From NCBI RefSeq assembly GCF_964340395.1, contig NC_135556.1, positions 27,239,685-27,303,684 of the forward strand: a stretch of 64,000 nucleotides of DNA. The letters run 5' to 3'. The stretch comes from Glandiceps talaboti (Eukaryota; Hemichordata; Enteropneusta; Spengelidae). The position numbers and the translations under genes are program-made. The notes below the pieces were generated by a model, which ran no database searches, was not told the origin of the DNA, and saw nothing but the letters and a program-made list of their open reading frames with translations. Positions 1 through 10,741 of the stretch are shown here, one piece after another; position 1 is the stretch's first letter, and every line of letters starts with the position of its first letter.

Positions 1-1641
1 TCTTGGTGCGACATCAGCCATGGTATTCAGTGGTAAGTACGAACAAAAATGATTTGATAGATTCTGTCTACACGGCGATTGAAGCCTAGCCCTACGACTA
101 GTAGCACGTATGAAATGAGAATCATGTGACGATGAAAAACCAAAATGGCCCCTTATTGTTCATGACGTTTTAACATAATTTTGTACAGTATTCGCATTTC
201 AGCAACGATCTTGAATAAGATTCAATCGAAATATATGAAAGTAATTACTAAATAATGAAATTATGAACTAAAAGTGCCCGAATATTGAGACAGTGTCCGC
301 CGAACATGAACTGGATTCTTCGTAATATTACAGCCGTTCGTAAATAGGGCCGTCGTCGTACTCAGGGCGCCCTTATATTTTACCGAACTACAGATGGGTT
401 CCTATGTAAACCATCCATATATTTTTGCTATATTTATGTTATGAAATGATGGTTTTTCTTTATTCCTATATTTTAGCTCTTGGAGCAGCCTATGGAACGG
501 CTAAAAGTGGAACCGGTATCGCCGCCATGAGTGTTATGAGGCCAGAGTTAATCATGAAATCCATTATTCCCGTGGTTATGGCGGGTATTGTCGCCATTTA
601 TGGTTTAGTTGTCGCTTTACTAATATCGAATGGTCTCGAAAAGGAAAATTATTCATTATTCAAGTAAGTTTTAAAATATCAAACAATACTTGACCAAAGT
701 AATTTAATCACCCCACCCCAACCAGCAACACTGTCATGTTTCAAACCTGGCTTGTAATGTAGAATTAATTTTCAGGCTTTCTCTCAGTCTATTTGTGATA
801 GTCATAAATGAACACTATATAATTAGATTACAGGAGAGTTGAAAGGAAAATATAGCCTCCCACCATGTAAAGATTTTTCAATATTTCATACTTACAAGAT
901 AGGCCATTGATAATTCTGTAATTTTGATAAACATGCATCCCAAAATAGTTTGCCATATTTATAACCATTTCTGCTAAAAATTGTTTAAAACTGTTGTAAT
1001 TCTTATACAACAATCACAGCAAAGATCTTTCTTCTGTTTACATAACATACAAGATATTTTAAACTGTTTACAAGTTCAAAAGGTTTTCTATTCAAAAAGC
1101 TTGCCAAGGGGATCTGATTATTAATATTAAAAAAAATATTGCTTACTCAAAGCAAACATGCTAATTTTGCACAAAGTAGTAAATTTCATGATCAGCTGCA
1201 TGGTAAAAATAGGTTTTGTAAGCTGTTAAAACTACCTAAACTCAAATTAGATGTGTAGTGATGTATAAATTCACAATGTATTGTATTATGCATAAAGGTC
1301 ATGACCTGACTATGTCAGGCCAGTTTCAGATACATGAGAAAAAAAATTTGCAAGTAATTTTTGTAAAACATGACATTATATGAAACATATTTCCATTGTA
1401 AAACGTAGCTTGTTTTCTTTTTTCATTTTGCAGGAGTTTTGTTGACATGGGTGCTGGTCTAAGTGTTGGTCTCAGTGGTCTAGCAGCTGGTTTTGCCATT
1501 GGTATTGTTGGAGATGCCGGTGTTCGTGGTACAGCACAGCAACCTCGTCTTTTTGTCGGTATGATTTTGATCCTCATCTTCGCTGAAGTCTTGGGTCTGT
1601 ACGGACTTATAGTCGCTCTGCTTCTGACAACTAAACAATAA
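1..1641 (+). CDS. ATP6V0C: V-type proton ATPase 16 kDa proteolipid subunit c, 3' three exons (5' end outside window)
   Basis: This is the c-subunit of the membrane V0 ring, which carries protons across endomembranes. Coding exons are 1-32 (continues left), 477-663 and 1434-1641. Each junction has GT donor and AG acceptor, and the phases join cleanly (GCT across the first, AAG across the second). The 141 residues seen match the family almost residue for residue: [20 protein letters not shown], then [20 protein letters not shown], and the terminal helix with [12 protein letters not shown]. The glutamate in FAEVL is the conserved proton-binding carboxylate of helix 4. Family members are about 155 aa, so roughly the first 17 residues lie left of the window. 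The stop is TAA at 1639-1641. The gene converges on TRAP1. The identification is secure; only the missing first exon is unseen. Confidence 0.97.
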
Positions 1642-2690
1642 ATTGTATGTGTGACATTGACAATCGTGAAGATCTATGCTAGAATGGCTGTTTATAATTT
1701 AAAACCATAAAAAAAAATACAAAGACCACTAGGGCACCTGTAAAGATTATGTAAAGTATCATAGTTGTACAGTCGATTTGTTTCGTACCCCAGATTTACA
1801 ATATAAGAAAACCATCGTATTCAAAGTTATTTTTTTGTGGTTCAGTGTGACCCAAAGATACCAAACAAGTGCAGTCTTTATCAGTGTATTTTTTATTGTG
1901 ATCATGTCAGTTTGCTTTCTAGTGGAACAGTTCTAGGGAGGACTTTATATCAGTAAAATTAATAAAGTTATTGTGGGTGGAATTTAGATTGTCTGTGCAA
2001 AATGTGATGAAATGGTGAAATAGAGGGGGTCAGTCTTCCAGGCATGGTATATAGTTCACTGGTGGGGAGACGTGACCTTAGATTTAGATATAAAATTGAT
2101 TAGTTTGTAGTTTCGAATCAAACATCTCAGTGTTATGATATATACAGCCAAGAAATGTGACTTGACTTTTAATAGTGCCCGAAATGGTCCATTCTTAGAT
2201 CAAAAAGAATTATACCATTATTTTTCATTCAGCCTGTCTATCTTTAGATTCAAAAAAAAAAAAAGAGAAAAAGAGGACCATATGTTCAAATAGGGGTTTG
2301 TACAGAAATGCTGATTTTTTGACTGTTCTATTAGGGGCCTGCTCTGATACATGTCAAATCAAGATTTTCAGATGAAATCATTCCTTAAATGTGATGTTTA
2401 TTTATTGAAAAAAAGCTGAACGATGCATGCATCAAGGTTTGAAATAAACTGTATGTAGATTGTACATAATGGATGTTCCATACTATATCTGTAAGTTGAT
2501 GTAGGAATCTTTAAATGTATTGTAGATATCGCATGGTAGATTTTACATTTTTATGTTGAACTTGAAAGTCAGTATGTATGGAACTACTATTAAAACGAGA
2601 GAATGTAGTGTATTAGGGCAATACATAGTCATGTATCAGTTATCTGTACTTGAACAATGTCAAATGTGAGAATAAATTATGTTCTCAGTG
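1642..2690 (+). other. ATP6V0C 3' UTR and candidate polyadenylation signals
   Basis: AT-rich non-coding sequence follows the stop codon. AATAAA hexamers on the coding strand lie at 1961-1966, 2443-2448 and 2671-2676, so a 3' UTR of about 0.35 to 1.05 kb is plausible. Which one is used cannot be told from sequence. Confidence 0.5.
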
Positions 2691-4750
2691 TGGATATGCT
2701 TATTGTGTAGTTTTGTGTCTTTTTGAATGAGTTTGAGAGAAGGATACTGATTATGTGCACAAGGCCATTACATAGCTGTATAAAGGAGCCTTTCAGCCGA
2801 GTATGAACTTTGACCTTGAAATGTTTTTGCTTGATGTATGGTAGACATTTAACCTTATGCAAGGTGTTTCAATTCATTATCAGGGAGGAATTGTTGTTCA
2901 TGCCATAATTTATAATTTGATGACTGAATGTTCTTGTATGGTTAGTCTACATATTTTAGTCTGTCTCATGTGTTTGAAAATGAAAGGCTAATCACACAAC
3001 AAAAATATAAATAGGGAATTATGTACAGATTTGCTGTGTCATATGGAAAGTACAAAACATGCTACATTTCAAGGTTTCCTCATTTAATATTTGATTTAAC
3101 ATCCTTGCAGAGAATGTTACAGGAGAGACCATATATGTATGTGGCATTGAAAGTATTATTTGAAATGATTTCATCCATTCTGACTGAATTATAATGCTAT
3201 CAGTTACAGAAGGAGTCTGTTGATGTAATTCCTCATATTTTGCCAGTGTGTAAAGACATTTGACATAAGTATTTAACAAGGGTAGAATTCATTGTAAACC
3301 ATCCAGTACATAATTTTCTATCTCTGACTCTATCTCTGAATGCCCATTTTGTTAGAGTTTATTTTCTCCAATTCATCAAATGTATGTAAGCTGTGTTGAA
3401 TTTCTGGGTAAACTGATTGTCACAATTTTTTTTTCAGTACCAAAACAAAAATCTACAAACGTAAGAAAAATATAATCCCAGCTAATATTTATATTTCAGT
3501 GACAGCTTGCCCTAGAAGAATGATACTTTTAAAAATGGCTACCCCTAATCAATGGAATTTCAAATGACAAGATTGCCACTCTAAATTGCGACACTTCACC
3601 CTGTACAGATTTATGCAGTTATTTTAAATCTCAAATTTCTGTAATTTCAGTTGTAACCAGTCATTAACTCTATAAAAAGAAGTCTTACTGAGCAACACAG
3701 GTTTCCTGACTAATCACGCATGACTGACCTTTTGTTAGTCTTACTGATAAACATAGAAACAGAACCTACCTCTCAGGTTATTAGCCTTTGTATGGTGATG
3801 TGTAGGTATGACATCAAAAGACACAGGTACTAGGTTAGGAAGCACTACTATATCATTCATTCAGTCATCAGTGCTTTTAAAATTATATCTGAAATGCTGG
3901 TATCTGCTTGGCATACCTATATACAGAGTGATTAGCATAGGTAATAAGCCCCAAGTAGTTATTTATAATTTTCATTATCCGCAATCAGTTATTTATATTT
4001 ATATCAAGTGTACAGGGGTTACTGGAGTAGATACATTCATGTCTCTAGTACTGCTAACATTTCACCTAAACAGTAATATTTTCTTAACCATTATTTGAAA
4101 TTGTTGCATGATCTGATCATATTTGACACACATTTAGGTGCATTGCAGGTATACACTTATCATTTATTATTAGCAAAGTATAAAACTTGCTACAAGAATT
4201 GTGATTGTGTAATTGTTTATCTAGTACATGGTTATACTGGCATACTCACATAAAAGTAAAAACTAATTGTTCTAATGTACACATGACACCTGTTTTGCAA
4301 AGTCCAATTTTGCTGATTTACAATTTATTTTGATGTGTAGCTGTGAATCAGATTGATTTATGCAATCCAGAAATTTCTTCATGCATACTACTTTACATAT
4401 AAACCATTCCTACTGACTGACAAGTAAACTTTATGCCAGAACAAATAATATGTTAGCCTTTAGATCAACAAACAGTACTACAAAATACTCATGGAAGATG
4501 ACACTAGTTGATGTGAATTTATGTAACGTTACATGAGGAGTCTTGGAAATTGAGCTTCTTCAAGAAAATGACATAGTTGAAGACAAGTGGTATATAGAAG
4601 TAATAGTGAAGTTACATTATTCAAATCTTAATTCTATTTTTTGAAGAGACTACATGTTCTACTATTATAATTATTAGAGTGATACAGATTTATTATGATT
4701 ATGATTCATGAACATGGTCCATGATTCAATCCAAGGCCCTTGCATGTACT
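2691..4750. other. Intergenic, nothing recognised
   Basis: This is AT-rich intergenic DNA downstream of ATP6V0C. The open frames are short, lack splice-consistent structure and match no family I know. I see no tandem repeat or inverted repeat worth naming. Confidence 0.6.
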
Positions 4751-5636
4751 ACTGCTGTCTCATCAGTGGAGCCAGATTACATAGGCCCATTCCTTTGATT
4801 AGGAGAGCTTTGCCAAACAACTGTTTTCTCATTAGTGGAGCCAGATTACATAGGCCCATTGCTTTGATTAGGAGAGCTTTGCCAAACAACTGTTTTCTCA
4901 TTAGTGGAGCCAGATTACATAGGCCCATTGCTTTGATTAGGACAGTTTTGCCAAACAACTGTTTTCTCATCAGTGGAGCCAGATTACATGGGCCCATTGC
5001 TTTGATTAGGACAGTTTTGCCAAACAACTGTTTTCTCATCAGTGGAGCCAGATTACATAGGCCCATTCCTTTGATTAGGAGAGCTTTGCCAAACAACTGT
5101 TTTCTCATTAGTGGAGCCAGATTACATAGGCCCATTGCTTTGATTAGGAGTTTTGCCAAACAACTGTTTTCTCATCAGTGGAGCCAGATTACATAGGCCC
5201 ATTCCTTTGATTAGGAGAGCTTTGCCAAACAACTGTTTTCTCATCAGTGGAGCCAGATTACATGGGCCCATTCCTTTGATTAGGAGAGTTTTGCCAAACA
5301 ACTGTTTTCTCATCAGTGGAGCCAGATTACATAGGCCCATTCCTTTGATTAGGAGAGCTTTGCCAAACAACTGTTTTCTCATCAGTGGAGCCAGATTACA
5401 TGGGCCCATTCCTTTGATTAGGAGAGTTTTGCCAAACAACTGTTTTCTCATCAGTGGAGCCAGATTACATAGGCCCATTCCTTTGATTAGGAGAGCTTTG
5501 CCAAACAACTGTTTTCTCATCAGTGGAGCCAGATTACATGGGCCCATTCCTTTGATTAGGACAGTTTTGCCAAACAACTGTTTTCTCATCAGTGGAGCCA
5601 GATTACGTGGGCCCATTCTTTGATTAGGAGAGCTTT
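4751..5636. repeat. 69 bp minisatellite, about 13 copies
   Basis: Tandem units of 69 bp contain the constant blocks GTGGAGCCAGATTACAT, GGCCCATT, TTTGATTAGGA and GCCAAACAACTGTTTTCTC. Because 69 is a multiple of three, both strands stay open for over 100 codons, but the 'protein' is only the translated repeat. From about 5165 rightward, two unit variants alternate (ATAGG with GAGAGCTTT, ATGGG with GAGAGTTTT), forming a 138 bp higher-order repeat. One unit near 5150 is slightly short. Confidence 0.95.
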
Positions 5637-6520
5637 AATAATTTTTTTCAGTTGATGAAACCAGCTATTCTACTTAAAGTTGCATTATAAGCATCAGGTG
5701 GATTAAACTCCACAATTAACATATGCTACAAAACATTTTGTTGGAAAAGAACCAGTAGCATGTCTGTCTATTCTGTGATCATTGATATATGACTTAAAGT
5801 CTCATGATGGGTTAGAATAAAATTTTGTTTGAAAGACAGTGCATTGACTGACACAGTTGTACAAAAAAAGTTCGTATATCCATACTCAGGACTACTGAAC
5901 CTTATCAGTTCAGTTGTGCTAAAAAGTTGGTATATCCATACTCAAGATATCAGCACGTACATTCACTGTTCATATTCTAAATTTATTAAGATAGCAGAGA
6001 CTATTCACAGCATACAGTAGCATAATGTAGGCATGTACATACTGGTGTACAGCATGTTGGGCAATATCACAGACAAGGAAGACACTCTGTGGCTGTACTT
6101 ATATTGGGATAAATAACTCCATAGTCTGTACAGGATATACCCTCACTTACCAACTTTGCACAGACATGGCCAAGGAAGAAATTATATAATATATCTATAT
6201 ATATATATATGACTTTAAACATCACATGTTAGATAAGAATAAAATTGGGTCTGAAAGACAGTTGTTGACAGAGCAGTTGAAAAAAATTGGTATATAGAAT
6301 ATGTATAGAATGAACAGGACCCTTGGGTGAGAGGTGGCTGTAGGAATTAATTTGTTGGTGAACTGCAGTCCACACAGTGTACATTTATCAATATCAAGTG
6401 GGTAATTCCTCCATGCATATACAGCTATCTTTAATCATATCAAAATTGCACCGACTGCAAAAACCAATCCTTGTGATCTGTTGGACTATATACTCCCATA
6501 GCATACTAATTATATGATAT
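5637..6520. other. Intergenic, nothing recognised
   Basis: No gene is seen. A loosely repeated pair of phrases (GTATATCCATACTCA near 5874 and 5931) and a short TA run at 6195-6211 are the only structure noticed. Confidence 0.55.
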
Positions 6521-6675
6521 CATAGACAGCAGTGTATACAGCTGTTATTGTGACATCACAGACAGTATGACAGCAGTGTATACAGCTGTTATTGTGACAT
6601 CATAGACAGTATGACAGCAGTGTATACAGCTGTTATTGTGACATCATAGACAGTATGACAGCAGTGTATACAACT
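6521..6675. repeat. 44 bp tandem repeat, about 3.5 copies
   Basis: The units contain CAGCAGTGTATACAGCTG and TTATTGTGACATCATAGACA. The internal CAGCTG and TGTATACA are small palindromes. The copies are nearly identical, so the expansion is recent. Confidence 0.9.
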
Positions 6676-6949
6676 GTCTCTATATTTAATCAGAACAATA
6701 GAAAAGACTATATTAGTCATTTCCATGTCCTATTTATATTCCATTGTTAAAATACAAATGTGTTGTCATATTTTATGCAAATGCTTATACACCAGCAATT
6801 ACAGACACCAATATCTACAGTACACACAAAGTCACACACCCCCGCACACACTAAGTTTCTTTCTGTATTTCTCAGCGATATTTACCTAGTTACAGAAAAA
6901 GGACAAACATGACTGCTATAATTCATGCTATCTTTCAAAGTAATTGATA

Positions 6950-7205
6950 TTAAAGTGGTCATATGGATGAGGATTGGGTATTTATCAAAAACTGACCAAG
7001 TCTGTGTTTGTAACTCAATACATTGCAAAAAGCTAAAAAATGTGTAAAAAGTTTGTTATTGTATTTGCAATTTATTGAGTTACAAACAAGGACTTGGCAT
7101 ATATTTTTTCATGTAAATTTTTCAAGTAGGAAGCCATGATAAAATTGTTTTATAAATTAAAAATCCAAAATAAATACTCAATTCTCATCCATATGACCAC
7201 TTTAA
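6950..7205. mobile_element. MITE with TTAA target duplication
   Basis: A 248 bp core (6954-7201) is flanked by TTAA at 6950-6953 and 7202-7205. Terminal inverted repeats of about 30 bp begin AGTGGTCATATGGATGAG and end with the complement, with a few mismatches further in. A second, internal inverted pair (TTTGTAACTCAATA near 7008; TATTGAGTTACAAA near 7073) makes a nested foldback. No transposase is present. TTAA duplication is typical of piggyBac-type insertion, so a non-autonomous piggyBac-like element is the best guess. Confidence 0.75.
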
Positions 7206-7290
7206 CACATGCAAAACAAAGTCATACATGCATATTATCTCACCGTTTCTGATGAATACACAGGTGCTACAGTATACACTGTCATTCAAT

Positions 7291-9320
7291 AAAGGTTCAA
7301 ATGATCAGGTCATGGGGAATTCCTCTAGTGGAAAGTGATCAAGTGAGGGGGCATTCCTCTAGTGGAAAGTGATCAAGTGAGGGGGCATTTCTTTAGTGGA
7401 AAGTGATCAAGTGATGGGGCATTCCTGGAGTGGAAAGTGATCAAGTGAGGGGGCATTCCTGCAGTGGAAAGTGATCAAGTCATGGGGCATTCCTCTAGTG
7501 GAAAGTGATCAGGTGAGGGGACATTTCTTTAGTGGAAAGTGATCAAGTGAGGGGGCATTTCTTTAGTGGAAAGTGATCAGGTGATGGGGCATTCCTGCAG
7601 TGGAAAGTGATCAGGTGAGGGGGCATTCCTCTAGTGGAAAGTGATCAGGTGAGGGGGCATTCCTCTAGTGGAAAGTGATCAAGTGAGGGGACATTTCTTT
7701 AGTGGAAAGTGATCAGGTGAGGGGGCATGCCTGGAGTGGAAAGTGATCAGGTGAGGGGACATTTCTTTAGTGGAAAGTGATCAAGTGAGGGGGCATGCCT
7801 GGAGTGGAAAGTGATCAAGTGAGGGGGCATTCCTGCAGTGGAAAGTGATCAAGTCATGGGTCATTCCTCTAGTGGAAAGTGATCAGGTGAGGGGACATTT
7901 CTTTAGTGGAAAGTGATCAAGTGAGGGGGCATGCCTGGAGTGGAAAGTGATCAGGTGATGGGGCATTCCTCTAGTGGAAAGTGATCAGGTGAGGCGGCAT
8001 TCCTGGAGTGGAAAGTGATCAGGTGAGGGGACATTTCTTTAGTGGAAAGTGATCAAGTGAGGGGGCATTTCTTTAGTGGAAAGTGATCAGGTGATGGGGC
8101 ATTCCTCTAGTGGAAAGTGATCAGGTGAGGGGACATTTCTTTAGTGGAAAGTGATCAGGTGAGGGGACATTTCTTTAGTGGAAAGTGATCAGGTGATGGG
8201 GCATTCCTGGAGTGGAAAGTGATCAGGTGATGGGGCATTCCTGGAGTGGAAAGTGATCAGGTGAGGGGACATTTCTTTTGTGGAAAGTGATCAAGTGATG
8301 GGGCATTCCTCTAGTGGAAAGTAATCAAGTGAGGGGGCATTCCTCTAGTGGAAAGTGATCAGGTGATGGGGCATTCCTGGAGTGGAAAGTGATCAAGTGA
8401 TGGGGCATTCCTGGAGTGGAAAGTGATCCTGGGAGGGGGCATTCCTGGAGTGGAAAGTGATCCTGGGAGGGGGCATTCCTGGAGTGGAAAGTGATTAAGT
8501 GAGGGGGCATTCCTGGAGCGGACAGTGATTAAGTGAGGGGCATTCCTGGAGTGGAAAGTGATCAAGTGAGGGGCATTCCTGCAGTGGAAAGTGATCGTGA
8601 GGGGGCATGCCTGGAGTGGAAAGTGATCAGGTGATGGGTCATTCCTCTAGTGGAAAGTGATCAGGTGAGGGGACATTTCTTTAGTGGAAAGTGATCAAGT
8701 GAGGGGGCATTCCTGGAGTGGAAAGTGATCAGGTGATGGGTCATTCCTCTAGTGGAAAGTGATCAGGTGAGGGGACATTTCTTTAGTGGAAAGTGATCAA
8801 GTGAGGGGGCATTCCTGGAGTGGAAAGTGATCAGGTGAGGGGGCATTCCTGCAGTGGAAAGTGATCAGGTGAGGGGGCATACCTGCAGTGGAAAGTGATG
8901 AGGTGAGGGGGCATTTCTTTAGTGGAAAGTGATGAGGTGAGGGGACATTTCTTTAGTGGAAAGTGATCAAGTGAGGGGGCATTCCTCTAGTGGAAAGTGA
9001 TCAAGTGAGGGGGCATTCCTGCAGTGGAAAGTGATCAGGTGAGGGGGCATACCTGCAGTGGAAAGTGATCGTGAGGGGGCATGCCTGGAGTGGAAAGTGA
9101 TCAAATGAGGGGCATTCTTGGAGTGGAAAGTGATCAAGTGAGGGGGCATTCCTGGAGTGGAAAGTGATGAGGTGAGGCGGCATTCCTGGAGTGGAAAGTG
9201 ATCCGGTGTGGGGACATTTCTTTAGTGGAAAGTGATCAAGTGAGGGGGCATTCCTGGAGTGGAAAGTGATGAGGTGAGGGGGCATTCCTGGAGTGGAAAG
9301 TGATCCGGTGTGGGGACATT
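7291..9320. repeat. 34 bp minisatellite, about 60 copies
   Basis: The units are built from GTGGAAAGTGATCA, then GGTGAGGGGGCATTCCT or GGTGAGGGGACATTTCT, with interspersed variants. Many units contain the string CAGGTGAGG on the + strand. The array lies between ATP6V0C and the TRAP1 3' end. Its right part reappears after the assembly gap at 17645-18815. Confidence 0.97.
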
Positions 9321-9700
9321 AAGTCTGGCAGCAAGACTATAATACCCGAGTGAAATCACACAATGGCTACTCTGACAAAGAGAATTTCAGTAAATCTTTT
9401 ATTATTGACAATTTTCGGTTAAATCTTCTAATATTGACTATTTTCAAGAATTTCATTGCATGATTTCTGTGAAATATGGTAATATTGTGTTGGTGAAAAA
9501 CAAAATTAGGAATCATTTTCATCCAAAGAGAAATTATCAGAGTTTTGAGACAGTCACTATCAAAGTTAGATTACTTATTGTTCCCAATCACTTCTCCAGT
9601 CTCTGCTGGGGACAAATCAGAATAAGTGAGCAACCTGCAGTGAGTCTGGGTAACCAAGAATATCCTACAGTGAGGCTGGGTAACCAAGAATATCTATGAC
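9321..9700. repeat. Possible diverged relative of the 31.0 kb inverted-repeat element
   Basis: Phrases such as CTGACAAAGA, ATGATTTCTGT followed by AAATAT, and CCAGTCTCTGCTGGGG occur in the same order as in the TA-flanked element at 31035-31420. The terminal repeats are not clear here, so this is a weak call. The assembly duplicate carries the same sequence near 18816-19195. Confidence 0.3.
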
Positions 9701-10149
9701 TTGGAAATATAGTATTTGTCAGTTTTGCTACAAAAAATGATTGCTTTGTATCTGAAATACAACAGACCTGTGTGTCTTGGTACAATATATATTTACTTGA
9801 GAAACACTACGAAGTACAGAAATGCAAAAACAAAATCATTACTCAGACTATACTTGTAGAAAACAAAACAGCTAATTCAGACACAGTCATCATTATTCTT
9901 TTGGTTTCAGTTATTCTCATGTCCCTCTGTTATCACCACCACCATCATCATCATCATTATTTTGGTTTCAGTTATTCTCGTGTCCCTCTATCACAAACAA
10001 TACACATCTCTCAATTTCAGTCTATGGAGTCAGGAAGACCTATAGATACCAATGTGATATGGATCACAGTCACTTTTAGTGTGAAATGTGGTATTATTGT
10101 AAATATTGCAAGTGAACAATGTCAGATCAGGAGGAATTATCTTCCATTC

Positions 10150-10492
10150 GGCCATATTTGATTCAGTCGCAACACATAGTGACGTGCATATATCTTTTTT
10201 ATCATTTAAGCCTTTGTACCAAGTTTGGTGAAAATTAGTTGGTGCATGCCTGAGATATGAGGGTGAATGCATATACAACAAATATGGCCACCATTCAGCC
10301 ATATTTGATTTGGTCGTAAAACAAAGTGACAAGCCGATGTCTCATCTACCTTTATACCAGGTTTGGTTGAACTCAGATGATGCATACCAGAGATATGAGG
10401 GTGAATCCATACATGGAATGATGGACCCACGGAGAGAAACCAATGTAATAGCCCCCTCTGGTGGTGCCCATTGGGGGCTAAAAAAGAATTCT
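10150..10492. repeat. Two-unit diverged tandem element with terminal GC hairpin
   Basis: Two related units of about 128 bp (from about 10150 and 10280) share CAGCCATATTTGATT, a TGACG or TGACA block, ACCAAGTTTGGT and GAGATATGAGGGTGAAT. The element ends with a hairpin-forming stretch, TAGCCCCCTCTGG then CCATTGGGGGCTA. The layout parallels the element at 15890-16512 in TRAP1 intron 10. Duplicate at 19645-19987. Confidence 0.5.
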
Positions 10493-10741
10493 GGAATAAC
10501 AGTAACCATTGTTTATCATTCCTACAGCCAAATACATGTATACTATAAGGTGAAATTGAAATGGAACAATAATAAGTTATCTCCTCTATTCCACTCCACA
10601 CAATATCTGTACAAACAGTATCTTTTGTGACAAAGGACATCAGACAAATCTCTACAAAGTATTCACATATATTAACTGTGTCACTTGTCACCAATATTGA
10701 CACCCCATTACAGTAGCACAATTCACGTTGTCCATTTCATT

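Noticed and set aside
4708-5623. Open frames of 130-165 codons on both strands
   Set aside because: Same reason: 69 bp repeat, open on both strands at once.
7291-9320. CRISPR-like array
   Set aside because: The units are contiguous with no unique spacers, and this is animal DNA. It is an ordinary minisatellite.
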